From Massilia sp. Root351 (GTDB lineage Bacteria; Pseudomonadota; Gammaproteobacteria; Burkholderiales; Burkholderiaceae_D): a stretch of DNA of 64,000 nt. The DNA lies in contig NZ_LMDJ01000001.1 of the NCBI RefSeq assembly GCF_001425045.1, positions 807,859-871,858 of the forward strand, read 5' to 3'. Below, piece by piece: positions 54,661-64,000 of this stretch. Position 1 is the stretch's first letter. Each line of letters begins with the position of its first letter. The notes beneath the pieces were generated by a model. The model ran no database searches. It saw nothing but the letters and a program-made list of their open reading frames with translations, and was not told the DNA's origin. Made by a program: the position numbers and the translations under genes.

Positions 54661-56916
54661 ATGATGACAAAAAGTAAGTACGCGTCCCGTACGCTGATCG
54701 CCCTGGCAATCGCCGCTGCCTTCCCGCTGCAAGGCGCGATGGCCCAGGAGGCCGCTCAAGCCGAAGCCAAGCCGCAAGCCGGCCAGCTCGAGACGGTGAT
54801 CGTGACGGCAGCGCGCCGCTCGGAAAACATCAAGGATGTGCCGATGGCCATCTCCACCATGAAAGGCGAAAAGCTGGACGTGCTGACCGCCGGCGGCGAC
54901 GACATCCGCTTCATGTCCGGCCGCACGCCGTCGCTGAACGTGGAATCGGACTTCGGCCGTTCCTTCCCGCGCTTCTACATCCGCGGCCTGGGCAACACCG
55001 ACTTCGACCTGAACGCATCCCAGCCAGTGGGCCTGGTGTACGACGGCGTGGTGCAGGAGTCGCCGATGCTGAAAGGCTTCCCGGTCTTCGACGTGGAACA
55101 GATCGAAGTGCTGCGCGGCCCGCAAGGCACACTGTTCGGCCGCAACTCGCCAGCCGGCGTGATCAAGTTCGATTCGGTCAAGCCGTCGAACAAACAGGAA
55201 GGCTATGTGTCGGCCGGCTTCGGCAAGGACGGCGTGTTCAACGCCGAAGGCGCGTTCAACCTGCCGGTCAACGAAATGATCAACGCCCGCGTGTCGCTGC
55301 AGTCGCAGTCGCGCGACGACCGCGTGCACAATCCGCGCATCACCGGTACCCAGGACTTCGAAGGCTACAAGGACAACGCGGCCCGCGTGCAGGTGGCGTT
55401 CAAGCCTAACAAGGACTTCAGCGCGCTGTTCAACGTGCACCATCGCGACATGGACGGCAGCGCCACCCTGTTCCGCGCCGGCATCATCAAGAAGGGCACC
55501 AACGACATCGTCGACGGCTTCGACTACGGCAGCTATCCGACCGACGGCTTCAACACCCAGAAGCTGAAGGTCACCGGCTCCAGCCTGACCCTGCGCTACG
55601 ACCTGCCGGCGATGACGCTGCACTCCATCACGGGCTACGAGAAGGCCAAGTTCTATAGCCGCGCCGATGTGGACGGCGGCTACGGTTCCGGCGCCACCTC
55701 CGGTCCGGCGCCGGCCTTCATCCCGTTCACTTCCGAAACCGCCGACGGGCTGCCGGACCACAAACAGATCTCGCAAGAGTTCCGCGTCGAGTCCAACACC
55801 AAGGACCGCCTGCAGTGGATCGCCGGCGTGTACTACTTCAAGGAAGACATCGTCGTCGACAGCTTCAACTTCGACACCCTGGGCGGCGGCGTGGTCAATG
55901 GCTATGCGCAGCAGACCCAGAACTCGCGTTCGTGGGCCGCCTTCGGCTCGGTGAACTACGCGCTGAGCGATGTATGGAAAGTGCGCGCCGGTATCCGCTA
56001 CACCGACGACAAGAAGGACTTCGTGGCAGCCCGCACCCTGACGCCGTTCGGCGGCAAGAACGTCGGTCCGCTGTTTGCGCATCCGCAAGACACCAATGTC
56101 AGCTGGGACCTGAGCACCAACTACGAAATCGACAAGAACACCAACGTCTACGGCCGCATCGCGACCGGCTACCGCGCACCGTCGATCCAGGGCCGCGTGC
56201 TGTTCGGTGACACCATCTCGGTGGGCGACTCGGAAAAGAACCTGTCGGTGGAGGCCGGCATCAAGCAGGACTTCCTGAACAAGCGCGCGCGCCTGTCGGC
56301 ATCGGTCTTCAAGTACCGCGTGAAAGACCTGCAGCTGACCGCAGGTTCGGGCGCAGTCAACCAGAATCGCCTGGTCAACGCGGACAAGGCTGAAGGCCAG
56401 GGCTTCGAGCTCGACCTGCAAGCGATCATCTCGGACGAATGGCGCGCCACCATCGGCGGCAGCTACAACGACACCGAGATCAAGGATGCAGGCCTGTTCG
56501 TGTCCCCATGCGGCAACGGCTGCACCGTGACCAACCCGACCCAGACCGTGGGCGGCAGCCGCGTCGCGCTGATCAACGGCAATCCGCTGCCGCGCGCGCC
56601 CAAGTGGGTAGGCAACTTCACGCTGCGCTACAGCACGCCTGTGGGCAACGGCGAGTTCTACGCCTACACCGACTGGGCCTACCGCGACAAATACAACATG
56701 TTCCTGTATGAAGCGAAGGAATACAAAGCCAAGTCCATGCTGGAAGGCGGCCTGCGCGCCGGCTACAAGTGGGCCGATGGCAAGTATGAAGTGGCCGCCT
56801 ACGGCCGCAACATCACCGGCCGCGAGCAAGTCATCGCCGCGATCGACTTCAACAACCTGACCGGCATCGTCAACGAGCCGCGCACCTATGGTGTGCAGTT
56901 CAAAGCGAACTTCTGA
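54661..56916 (+). CDS. TonB-dependent outer-membrane receptor
   Basis: 751 aa from the ATG at 54661 with AAGGAG upstream and a signal peptide (KYASRTLIALAIAAAFPLQGAMA). The TonB box-like ETVIVTAARR, plug motifs DVPMAISTM, FYIRGLGNTDFDLN and VEVLRGPQGTLFGRNS (here IEVLRGPQGTLFGRNS) and a terminal Phe in YGVQFKANF are typical. Its group is large and has varied substrates. A terminator follows, then DUF969-DUF979-pcp. Confidence 0.93.
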   Translation: MMTKSKYASRTLIALAIAAAFPLQGAMAQEAAQAEAKPQAGQLETVIVTAARRSENIKDVPMAISTMKGEKLDVLTAGGDDIRFMSGRTPSLNVESDFGRSFPRFYIRGLGNTDFDLNASQPVGLVYDGVVQESPMLKGFPVFDVEQIEVLRGPQGTLFGRNSPAGVIKFDSVKPSNKQEGYVSAGFGKDGVFNAEGAFNLPVNEMINARVSLQSQSRDDRVHNPRITGTQDFEGYKDNAARVQVAFKPNKDFSALFNVHHRDMDGSATLFRAGIIKKGTNDIVDGFDYGSYPTDGFNTQKLKVTGSSLTLRYDLPAMTLHSITGYEKAKFYSRADVDGGYGSGATSGPAPAFIPFTSETADGLPDHKQISQEFRVESNTKDRLQWIAGVYYFKEDIVVDSFNFDTLGGGVVNGYAQQTQNSRSWAAFGSVNYALSDVWKVRAGIRYTDDKKDFVAARTLTPFGGKNVGPLFAHPQDTNVSWDLSTNYEIDKNTNVYGRIATGYRAPSIQGRVLFGDTISVGDSEKNLSVEAGIKQDFLNKRARLSASVFKYRVKDLQLTAGSGAVNQNRLVNADKAEGQGFELDLQAIISDEWRATIGGSYNDTEIKDAGLFVSPCGNGCTVTNPTQTVGGSRVALINGNPLPRAPKWVGNFTLRYSTPVGNGEFYAYTDWAYRDKYNMFLYEAKEYKAKSMLEGGLRAGYKWADGKYEVAAYGRNITGREQVIAAIDFNNLTGIVNEPRTYGVQFKANF

Positions 56917-56934
56917 TAAGTTGCTTTATTAGCG

Positions 56935-56968
56935 AAGCCCGCGCATCGTAAGATGTGCGGGCTTTTTT
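56935..56968 (+). terminator. Rho-independent terminator after the second TonB receptor
   Basis: AAGCCCGC plus GCATC pairs with GATGT plus GCGGGCTT (13 bp with one G-T pair) around GTAA, followed by six T. The next gene's ribosome site begins 8 bp on, so DUF969 expression may depend on readthrough. Confidence 0.88.
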
Positions 56969-56985
56969 ACTTTCAGGGGAGACGC

Positions 56986-57714
56986 ATGCAGACAGCGGTG
57001 AGTTTATGGCCCTTGCTGGGCGTAGGGGTGATCGTGGCGGGCTTCCTGCTGCGCGCGCACCCGGTACTGGTGGTGGTGGCGGCGTGCTTCACCACCGGGT
57101 TCGCGGCCATGATGCCGGTGGAGGCCTTGCTGGCGTCGCTGGGCAGGGCTTTCGTCAAGACGCGCAACCTGCCGCTGATCTATTTGCTGCCGCTGGCCGC
57201 CATCGGCCTGCTGGAGCGCTACGGCTTGCGCGAGCATGCGCAGGCGGCCATCGCGCGCGTGAAGTCGGCCACGGCGGGGCGTATCCTGATCGTCTACCTG
57301 ACGGTGCGCGAACTGTCCGCCGCCGGCGGGCTGACCAGCCTGGGCGGGCATCCCAACATGGTGCGCCCGCTGGTGGCGCCGATGGCCGAAGCGGCGGCCG
57401 AGCTGCGCCACCCGGGCCTGAGCGAGCGTCTGCGCCAGCGCGTGCGCGCCATGGCCGCCGCCACCGACAACGTCGGCCTGTTCTTTGGCGAGGACATCTT
57501 CGTGGCCTTTGGCGCCATTGTGCTGATGCAGACCATCCTGCACGGCGAAGGCATCGACGTGAACCCGCTGCACATGGCAATGTGGGGCATTCCCACCGCC
57601 GTCACCGCCTACGTGATCCACGCCTGGCGCTTGCGCCGCCTGGACCGCGAGATCGAGCGCGAGCTGGCCGCCGCAGCTGCCAGGGCGGCAGCGGCCCCGG
57701 GAGCGCAGCCATGA
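56986..57714 (+). CDS. DUF969-family membrane protein
   Basis: 242 aa from the ATG at 56986 with AGGGGAG upstream. Several hydrophobic segments (WPLLGVGVIVAGFLL, VLVVVAACFTTGFAAMM, LIYLLPLAAIGLL) and the family stretch TSLGGHPNMVRPLVAPMAEAA are visible. DUF969 and DUF979 always occur as a pair and are presumed two halves of one transporter, often with pcp. The ATGA overlap with the DUF979 gene supports a complex. Confidence 0.9.
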   Translation: MQTAVSLWPLLGVGVIVAGFLLRAHPVLVVVAACFTTGFAAMMPVEALLASLGRAFVKTRNLPLIYLLPLAAIGLLERYGLREHAQAAIARVKSATAGRILIVYLTVRELSAAGGLTSLGGHPNMVRPLVAPMAEAAAELRHPGLSERLRQRVRAMAAATDNVGLFFGEDIFVAFGAIVLMQTILHGEGIDVNPLHMAMWGIPTAVTAYVIHAWRLRRLDREIERELAAAAARAAAAPGAQP

Positions 57715-58667
57715 TCTTCAAGCTCGACTATTTCTACCTGCTGCTGGGCGCTGTATTGGGCCTGATCGCGCTGCTCACGCTGGCGGACCGCAGCAATCCC
57801 CGCCGCTACAGCACCGCGCTGTTCTGGGCGCTGTATGCCATCATCTACCTGGCCGGCGCAGCGCTGCCGGACGCCACGGCCGGCGCCATCATGATCGCCA
57901 TGGCCCTGCTGGCCGGATTCGGCGGCGTGCGCATGGGGGCGCCGAAGAACCTGCCCGAAGCGGAGCGCCGCAGCAGCGCCCAGCGCCTCGGCAACAAGCT
58001 GTTCGTGCCCGCGCTCGTGATCCCGGCCGTCACCATGGCCTGCGCCACGCTGCTCAAGGACGTGCAGCTGGGCGGCCTGTTCCTGTTCGACCAGAAGCAC
58101 ATCACTTTGGCCGCGCTGGGCTGCGCCTCTGTCATCGCCGTGGCGGTGGCCTGCGTGATGCTGCGCGCCTCGCCGCTGCAAGCGGCGCGCGAGCAGCGCC
58201 GCCTGGTGGACGCCATGGGCTGGGCCATCGTGCTGCCGCACATGCTGGCCGTGCTGGGCCTGCTGTTCACCGAGGCGGGCGTGGGCAAGGCCGTGGCGCA
58301 TGTCAGCACGTCCTACATCAATATGGACTGGAAGCTGGTGGCAGTGGCCGTGTATTGCGGCGGCATGGCACTGTTTACCATCGTCATGGGCAACGGCTTC
58401 GCGGCTTTCCCGGTGATGGCGGGCGGCGTCGGCGTGCCGGTGCTGGTCAACGTGTATGGCGCCAATCCGGCGGTCATGGCCGCCATCGGCATGTTCAGCG
58501 GCTATTGCGGCACCCTGATGACGCCGATGGCGGCCAACTTCAACATCGTGCCGGCCGCGCTGCTCGACCTGCACGACAAGCACGCCGTCATCAAGGCCCA
58601 GATTCCCACCGCGCTGCCGCTGCTGGGCGCGAATATGCTGCTGTTGTACTTCCTGATGGATTTTTAA
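57711..58667 (+). CDS. DUF979-family membrane protein
   Basis: 318 aa from the ATG at 57711, overlapping the DUF969 stop by 4 bases. About nine hydrophobic segments are present, including [17 protein letters not shown] and [20 protein letters not shown], then [13 protein letters not shown]. The partner and the next gene (pyroglutamyl peptidase, starting 1 base after the stop) suggest uptake of pyroglutamate or pyroglutamyl peptides. This is an inference. Confidence 0.9.
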   Translation: MIFKLDYFYLLLGAVLGLIALLTLADRSNPRRYSTALFWALYAIIYLAGAALPDATAGAIMIAMALLAGFGGVRMGAPKNLPEAERRSSAQRLGNKLFVPALVIPAVTMACATLLKDVQLGGLFLFDQKHITLAALGCASVIAVAVACVMLRASPLQAAREQRRLVDAMGWAIVLPHMLAVLGLLFTEAGVGKAVAHVSTSYINMDWKLVAVAVYCGGMALFTIVMGNGFAAFPVMAGGVGVPVLVNVYGANPAVMAAIGMFSGYCGTLMTPMAANFNIVPAALLDLHDKHAVIKAQIPTALPLLGANMLLLYFLMDF

Positions 58668-58668
58668 G

Positions 58669-59316
58669 ATGAGAACCGTACTGCTGACCGGCTTCGAGCC
58701 GTTTAACCAAGAGACCATCAACCCCGCCTGGGAAACCGTGCGCGCGCTGGACGGCTGGAGCGAGGACGGCTTCCGGGTCGTGGCGCGCCAGCTGCCCTGC
58801 GTGTTCGGCGCGGCCAACCAGGCGATGGCGCAGGCGCTGGCCGAACTTGAGCCCGCGGTGGTGATTGCGGTGGGGCAGGCCGGCGGGCGCTGCGACCTGT
58901 CGGTCGAGCGCATCGCCATCAACATCGACGATGCGCCCATCATGGACAACCGCCAGCAGCAGCTGGTGGACCAGGCCATCGTGGCGGACGGCCCGGCGGC
59001 CTATTTCGCCACGCTGCCGATCAAGGCCATCGTGCAGGCCCTGCGCGCCGCCGGTCTGCCGGCTTCGGTGTCGCAGACCGCCGGCACCTTCGTCTGCAAC
59101 CATGTGTTCTATGGCCTGATGCACGCCGCCGCCTCGCGCACGGACGCCATGAGGGGCGGGTTCATCCACATTCCCTACCTGCCGCAGCAGGCGGCCGCCC
59201 ATCCGGGTGCGGCCAGCATGTCGCTGGCGGACATGGTCGAGGGACTGCGCATCGCGGTGCGCACCACGCTTGCCACCGGGGCCGACCTGCGCATGCAGGG
59301 CGGGGCGACGCAGTAA
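58669..59316 (+). CDS. pcp: Pyroglutamyl-peptidase I
   Basis: 215 aa cysteine peptidase (C15) that removes N-terminal pyroglutamate. [17 protein letters not shown] at the start, the Glu of [15 protein letters not shown], the catalytic Cys in [16 protein letters not shown] and His in FIHIPYLP are all present. It is 1 base after the DUF979 stop. Cytosolic (no signal), so substrate must be imported. Confidence 0.95.
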   Translation: MRTVLLTGFEPFNQETINPAWETVRALDGWSEDGFRVVARQLPCVFGAANQAMAQALAELEPAVVIAVGQAGGRCDLSVERIAINIDDAPIMDNRQQQLVDQAIVADGPAAYFATLPIKAIVQALRAAGLPASVSQTAGTFVCNHVFYGLMHAAASRTDAMRGGFIHIPYLPQQAAAHPGAASMSLADMVEGLRIAVRTTLATGADLRMQGGATQ

Positions 59317-59337
59317 CCGCGTGCCGCCCGGGGAGCG

Positions 59338-60237
59338 TCAGGTGGCCGGTTTCAGTATGTTGAGGAAGGCGCGCACCACCGGCGCGTCATCCAGCGTGGT
59401 GTAAGTGATGTAGAGGTTGGCCGACGGCGGATTGGTGCGGATCGGCACGAACACCACGCCGGGCCAGCCGATGCGGCTGGTGGTCTCCGGCAGCAGCGCC
59501 ACGCCCAACCCCGCGCCCACCATGGCCAGCAGGGTTTGCGGCTCGGAGGCCTCCTGGAAGATGGTGGGCTGGAAGCCGGCCTTGACGCAGCACTGGATCA
59601 GGTAGCGCGGGAAGGCGGACTTGTCGAGCGCCAGCGTCAGCATCGGTTCGCTGGCGATGTCGGTCAGCTCGATCGCGTCCTGCTTGGCCAGCGGGTGGTG
59701 CTCGTTGAGCGCCACGCACACGTTCTCCCGGAAGCACAGTTCCTGGCGCAGGTTGTCGTTCTTCAGGTCGTCATCGTTGAGCCGGGGTTCGCGCCAGAAG
59801 CCCACGTCGATCTGCTTGGCGCGCAGCGCCTCGTACTGCACCGTGGGGCCGAACTCGTGGATGGTCCAGGTCACGCGCGGATATTTGCTCTGGAATTCCT
59901 CCAGCAGCGAGGGAATCGGCCCCCACATCGCCGAACCGACGATGCCCACCCGCAGCCGGCCCACTTCGCCCCGGTCGATCTGGCGGATGGTGTCGATGGT
60001 CATGCGCATCTTGGCCAGCAGGTCGGACGCCTCGGACATCAGGGCTTTGCCCGCCACCGTCAGCTCGAAGGTGCGCGTGGTGCGCGCGAACAGGCGCACG
60101 CCCAACTCGCTTTCCAGCTTCATGATCTGCTGGCTCAGGGGCGGCTGCGATATGTGCAGGCGTTCGGCGGCGCGGCTGAAACTCTTTTCTTCTGCGACGG
60201 CGAGAAAGTACTTTAGCTGTTTCAGGTCGATGGACAT
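59338..60237 (-). CDS. LysR-family transcriptional regulator
   Basis: 299 aa. The N-terminal winged helix is classical: LKQLKYFLAVAEEKSFSRAA then ERLHISQPPLSQQIMKLE. An effector-binding domain follows. It is on the same strand as psuG, 25 bp after its stop, so it could be the last gene of that operon; its target may instead be the convergent pcp cluster. The effector is unknown. Confidence 0.88.
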   Translation of the reverse strand: MSIDLKQLKYFLAVAEEKSFSRAAERLHISQPPLSQQIMKLESELGVRLFARTTRTFELTVAGKALMSEASDLLAKMRMTIDTIRQIDRGEVGRLRVGIVGSAMWGPIPSLLEEFQSKYPRVTWTIHEFGPTVQYEALRAKQIDVGFWREPRLNDDDLKNDNLRQELCFRENVCVALNEHHPLAKQDAIELTDIASEPMLTLALDKSAFPRYLIQCCVKAGFQPTIFQEASEPQTLLAMVGAGLGVALLPETTSRIGWPGVVFVPIRTNPPSANLYITYTTLDDAPVVRAFLNILKPAT

Positions 60238-60262
60238 GGCATGTCTCCAGGCGTCGCCGCGT

Positions 60263-61183
<921 letters not shown>

Positions 61184-61194
61184 GGTGGGGTTCC

Positions 61195-62313
61195 TTAAGG
61201 GGCCTGGTGTTGGAATTCGCTGATCTCGTCGAGGATGTCGGCGGCCAGCAGCGGGGAGACGGTATCGGGGCTTTCCAGCGTCATGGCGGCCACTTTCAGG
61301 CCGCGCCGGCAGGCCAGCGTGAGGTCGCTGCTGCCCTGGTAGATGGACCAGCACACGCCGGCGGCGAAGGCGTCGCCGGCGCCGGTCACATCGACCACGT
61401 CCACTTGCGGCGCGGGCAGCCAGTTCAGGCCACCGCCGGCGCCTGCGGTGTGGAACACGCCCGCGCCGCCGCAAGTGATGATGATGTCGCGCGCGCCTTG
61501 CTCCTGCACTTCGCGGCAGGCCGCCGCCAGCGCGGCTTCGTCGGGCAGGGCGCGGCCGACCCGGGTTTCCAGTTCGCCGCGGTTGAGCACCAGCAGGCGC
61601 AGGCCGTGCAGCTCGCGCGGCAGGCGCGCCATCTTGGGCTGCGATACCGCCACGATGATCAGCGCCACCGCGTCGCGGCGCGCGTCCTGCAGCAGCGTGG
61701 CCACGCTGTCCAGCGGCAGGTTCAGGTCGGCCACCACCATAGCCGCGCCGGCGCGCTGCGGCGCGCGGCTGGCCAGGAACTCCGGCGTCATCTGGTCGTA
61801 CAGGGCCATGTCGGCCAAGGCCAGCACCATCTCGCCGCGCTCGTCCAGCACCGCCGTGTAGGTGCCGCTGTAGGTGTCGTTCAGGCGCAGGCTGCCGCGC
61901 GTGTCGATGCCGGCGCTTTCGGCGCGCGACTGCAGCGAGTTGCCGGCCGCGTCGTCGCCCACTGCCGTCAGCAGCGCGGACGGCAGGCCGAGGCGGGCCA
62001 GGTTTTCTGCGATGTTGCGCGCCACGCCGCCGTGCACTTCCTCGGCGTAGGCCGGATTGGAGGTGCCCATCTGCAGCGCGGACAGCGTGCGCAGCTTGCG
62101 GTCCAGGTTGGCAGCGCCTATACAGAGAACGGGACGCTTGTCCGGTAGCACGTAGGCACGGCCGAGCAGGCGGCGTTCGCGTATCAGGCTGGCGACATGG
62201 CCAGCCACGGCGGAGCGCGACAGGCGCAGCTCGACCGCGAGGTCTTGCTGCGAGACGAAGGGGTTGGCGCGGATCAGCTGGTACAGCTGTTCCTTTTTGG
62301 AGGTGTCCGTCAC
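61195..62313 (-). CDS. PfkB-family kinase with N-terminal helix-turn-helix (PsuK-like)
   Basis: About 372 aa from a GTG at 62313. An N-terminal winged helix ([20 protein letters not shown], then [16 protein letters not shown]) is fused to a ribokinase-type domain with [28 protein letters not shown] and the catalytic [12 protein letters not shown]. Pairing with psuG indicates pseudouridine kinase. I prefer GTG 62313 over the ATG at 62334, because the promoter's predicted start (near 62337) would leave only 3 bases before that ATG. The HTH suggests it also regulates its own operon. Confidence 0.85.
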   Translation of the reverse strand: MTDTSKKEQLYQLIRANPFVSQQDLAVELRLSRSAVAGHVASLIRERRLLGRAYVLPDKRPVLCIGAANLDRKLRTLSALQMGTSNPAYAEEVHGGVARNIAENLARLGLPSALLTAVGDDAAGNSLQSRAESAGIDTRGSLRLNDTYSGTYTAVLDERGEMVLALADMALYDQMTPEFLASRAPQRAGAAMVVADLNLPLDSVATLLQDARRDAVALIIVAVSQPKMARLPRELHGLRLLVLNRGELETRVGRALPDEAALAAACREVQEQGARDIIITCGGAGVFHTAGAGGGLNWLPAPQVDVVDVTGAGDAFAAGVCWSIYQGSSDLTLACRRGLKVAAMTLESPDTVSPLLAADILDEISEFQHQAP

Positions 62314-62326
62314 GGGCGGTAGCCTT

Positions 62327-62372
62327 GTAAACATTTGTCCTTAATCGTAAACATTTGTTTGCACAGTGTCAA
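62327..62372 (-). promoter_or_regulatory. Promoter and direct-repeat operator of the psuK-like/psuG operon
   Basis: Minus strand: TTGACA (62372-62367, perfect), 17 bp, TACGAT (62349-62344). The plus strand carries GTAAACATTTGT twice, at 62327-62338 and 62347-62358, exactly 20 bp apart. One copy covers the -10/spacer, the other the transcription start. A protein bound there would block transcription; the HTH part of the kinase is the obvious candidate. Confidence 0.65.
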
Positions 62373-62400
62373 TCGGGCGCAAAACCGGGTGCCTTCCCTA

Positions 62401-62471
62401 ATTTATATGAATTTGCTATAAATGAACAAGAAAAATGGTATTTGCCATACATATAGCCGCTCAGGCATAGT
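62401..62471 (+). promoter_or_regulatory. Shared nucleoside-regulon promoter, copy 3 (punA-deoB)
   Basis: ATTTATATG-N7-TATAAAT (62401-62423; ATTTATA and TATAAAT are a perfect 7-9-7 inverted repeat), 14 bp, GTATTTGCCATACATATA (62438-62455), 9 bp, GCATAGT (62465-62471). TTGCCA (62442-62447) and CATAGT (62466-62471) are 18 bp apart. Predicted start is near 62478, 80 bases before punA. Confidence 0.8.
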
Positions 62472-62557
62472 GTCGCCTGTATATTCATACGTCACATATC
62501 CGCCACACGCAGCAGCTCAATCTCATAGTTAAAAACATCTTAAAAACGAGGATAACC

Positions 62558-63397
62558 ATGTCTAACAATTCTCCATTCCAGGCCGCCGCCATTGTCCGTT
62601 CGCGCATGCCTGCGAGCTTCCAGCCGCGCCTGGCGATGATCCTCGGCTCCGGCCTGGGCGTGCTGGCGGAACAGATGACGGACGCGGTGACCATCGGCTT
62701 CGACGAGCTGCCGGGCTTTCCCATCTCCACCGTGCACGGCCACGCCGGCGCCATGGTGCTGGGCACGCTGAACGGCGTGCAGGTGGTGATGCTGAAGGGG
62801 CGCGGCCACTTCTACGAAGGCTACGGCCTGGGCGTGATGACGTCCGCCGTGCGCACCCTGAAACTGCTGGGCGTGGACTTCCTGTTCGTCACCAACGCGG
62901 CCGGCTCGCTGCGTCCCGAAGTGGACGCCGGCTCGCTGGTGGCGCTGACCGACCATATCAATTTCCTGCCGGGCACGCCGATGATCGGCCCGAACGACGA
63001 ACGCTTCGGCCCGCGCTTCTTCAGCATGGCCAACGCCTACGACGCCGACCTGCGCAGCCTGCTGAAGAGCACTGCCGCCGAGCAGTCCATCACGCTGCAC
63101 GACGGCGTCTACATCGCCTACGCCGGCCCCAACTTCGAAACGCCGGCTGAAATCCGCGCCTTCAAGACGCTGGGCGCGGACGTGGTGGGCATGTCGGTGG
63201 TGCCGGAAGTGGTGCCTGCGCGGCATTGCGGCCTGAAGGTGGTGGGCGTGTCCGTTGTCACCAACCTGGCCGAAGGCCTGTCGCCGTTCCCGCTGTCGCA
63301 CGAGCAGACCCTGAAGTACGCCGCCATCGGCGCCGAAAGCCTGATCAAACTGATCCTGGGCTTCGTGGAAAACGTGGCAAAAACGCCTAAGGCGTAA
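62558..63397 (+). CDS. punA: Purine-nucleoside phosphorylase
   Basis: 279 aa, trimeric PNP family. The motifs MILGSGLG, KGRGHFYEGYG, VTNAAGSL, GPNFETPAEI and GMSVVPEV are all present. The Asn in VVTNLAEG matches the residue used for 6-oxopurines, so guanosine and inosine should be cleaved to base plus ribose 1-phosphate. deoB follows and converts the sugar phosphate. Bases then enter guaD/xdhAB. The BMP transporter shares its promoter type. Confidence 0.95.
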   Translation: MSNNSPFQAAAIVRSRMPASFQPRLAMILGSGLGVLAEQMTDAVTIGFDELPGFPISTVHGHAGAMVLGTLNGVQVVMLKGRGHFYEGYGLGVMTSAVRTLKLLGVDFLFVTNAAGSLRPEVDAGSLVALTDHINFLPGTPMIGPNDERFGPRFFSMANAYDADLRSLLKSTAAEQSITLHDGVYIAYAGPNFETPAEIRAFKTLGADVVGMSVVPEVVPARHCGLKVVGVSVVTNLAEGLSPFPLSHEQTLKYAAIGAESLIKLILGFVENVAKTPKA

Positions 63398-63405
63398 TGT
63401 AAAAA

Positions 63406-63424
63406 GGGGCGGCTGGACCGCCCC
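63406..63424. terminator. Hairpin between punA and deoB
   Basis: GGGGCGG and CCGCCCC pair around CTGGA. Only a weak T stretch follows (TGTGCTTTATT), so it is more likely an attenuator or mRNA-stabilising stem within the punA-deoB transcript than a full stop. Confidence 0.5.
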
Positions 63425-63467
63425 TGTGCTTTATTCGGCATAAACTGACCTTTTGAGCGAGCCTATC

Positions 63468-64000
63468 ATGTCACGCGCATTCATCCTCCTACTGGATTCC
63501 TTCGGCCTGGGTGCAACCCCGGACGCCGACAAATACGGCGACAGCGCCACCAACACCTTCGGCCATATCGCCGCCTGGGCCGCCAGGGAAGGCAAGCCGA
63601 TGTCGCTGCCGAACATGGAAAAGCTGGGCCTGGCCGCGGCCGCCCACGCAGCCTGCGGCCAGTGGGCCGACGGTTTTGCCCTGCGCGACGGTTTCACCGC
63701 CGCCTACGGCGCGGCGCGCGAACAGTCCACCGGCAAGGACACGCAGAGCGGCCACTGGGAAATCGCCGGCGTGCCGGTGCTGTTCGACTGGGGCTACTTC
63801 CCCAAGACCGTGCCGTCCTTCCCCCAAGAGCTGACCGACAAGCTGCAGGAACTGACCGGCGTGCCCGGCTTCCTGGGCAACTGCCACGCGTCCGGCACCA
63901 CCATCATCAACGAGCTGGGCGACGAACACGTCGCCAGCGGCAAGCCTATTCTCTATACCTCGGCCGATTCGGTGCTGCAGATCGCCTGCCACGAAGAGCA
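63468..64000 (+). CDS. deoB: Phosphopentomutase (3' end outside window)
   Basis: 177 residues of about 400 are visible before the window ends. The start reads [20 protein letters not shown], with the metal-binding Asp in [22 protein letters not shown] corresponds to the loop carrying the phosphorylated Thr of DeoB, and the cap domain follows ([16 protein letters not shown]). DeoB turns ribose or deoxyribose 1-phosphate into the 5-phosphate. It begins 71 bp after punA, completing the nucleoside phosphorolysis pair. Confidence 0.95.
   Translation, partial: MSRAFILLLDSFGLGATPDADKYGDSATNTFGHIAAWAAREGKPMSLPNMEKLGLAAAAHAACGQWADGFALRDGFTAAYGAAREQSTGKDTQSGHWEIAGVPVLFDWGYFPKTVPSFPQELTDKLQELTGVPGFLGNCHASGTTIINELGDEHVASGKPILYTSADSVLQIACHEE

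Overview
The window looks like a chromosomal segment from a high-GC betaproteobacterium, most likely Oxalobacteraceae (Massilia/Duganella/Pseudoduganella type). This rests on the conserved secA – argJ – DUF815 ATPase – mutT – yacG – zapD – coaE – pilD/pilC/pilB neighbourhood and on the general protein flavour (TonB receptors, PilB/C/D, ZapD). It is an inference from gene content; no marker RNA gene is present. I saw no tRNA, rRNA, CRISPR array, IS element or prophage.

1-19.7 kb, housekeeping. The 3' part of secA comes first. A minus-strand group follows: a porin-like protein, a very small PstS-like binding protein and a PAS-type sensor kinase. Then come argJ, a DUF815 ATPase, mutT, yacG (56 aa), zapD, coaE and pilD. 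The pil locus is split: between pilD and pilC-pilB sits a 3-hydroxybutyrate module made of a sigma-54 activator, a GntP-type permease and an SDR dehydrogenase. Its intergenic region carries two GTCYGG-N4-CCAGAC dyads and a -24/-12 promoter. A CorC/HlyC-type membrane protein closes this part.

19.8-27.2 kb, mixed accessory genes: an AraC regulator, an orphan nuoB-like gene, a secreted beta-helix protein, a GltS-type permease, PsiF and META-domain proteins, a periplasmic M20 peptidase and a Tat-type class A beta-lactamase. The beta-lactamase start codon overlaps the uraH stop codon.

27.2-43.6 kb, purine and nucleic-acid use. uraH and puuE (ureide steps), xdhABC (hypoxanthine/xanthine to urate), guaD (guanine to xanthine) and a secreted adenosine deaminase are followed by a TonB receptor. 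After the receptor come three exported hydrolases: a lipoprotein 5'-nucleotidase, a phospholipase-D/HKD-family hydrolase and an S1/P1 nuclease. Together they could degrade nucleic acid outside the cytoplasm, release phosphate, deaminate adenosine and oxidise the bases.

43.6-49.4 kb, small or poorly known genes: a Tat-exported solute-binding-like protein, a PEP mutase-family protein, a DeoR regulator divergent from a NUDIX hydrolase, a VOC protein, a small membrane protein, a GRDP-like protein with a Gly/Ser/Asp/Cys tail, and a DUF1569 lipoprotein.

49.4-64 kb, nucleoside uptake and salvage. A BMP-type nucleoside ABC transporter is followed by a divergent TonB receptor, a DUF969-DUF979-pcp group (pyroglutamyl peptides), a LysR regulator, psuG with an HTH-PfkB kinase (pseudouridine breakdown), then punA and the start of deoB.

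The main new observation is a promoter/operator module of about 70 bp at three separate places, each pointing at its gene: the TonB receptor at 37.0 kb, the BMP transporter at 54.1 kb (minus strand) and punA-deoB at 62.6 kb. Its layout is ATTTAT(A/T)TG, N7, TAT(A/G)AAT, N14, GTATTTG(C/T)CAT(A/G)CAT, then GCATAGT. The 37.0 kb promoter also has a near-consensus Pho box. This suggests an unrecognised nucleoside regulon tied to phosphate starvation.
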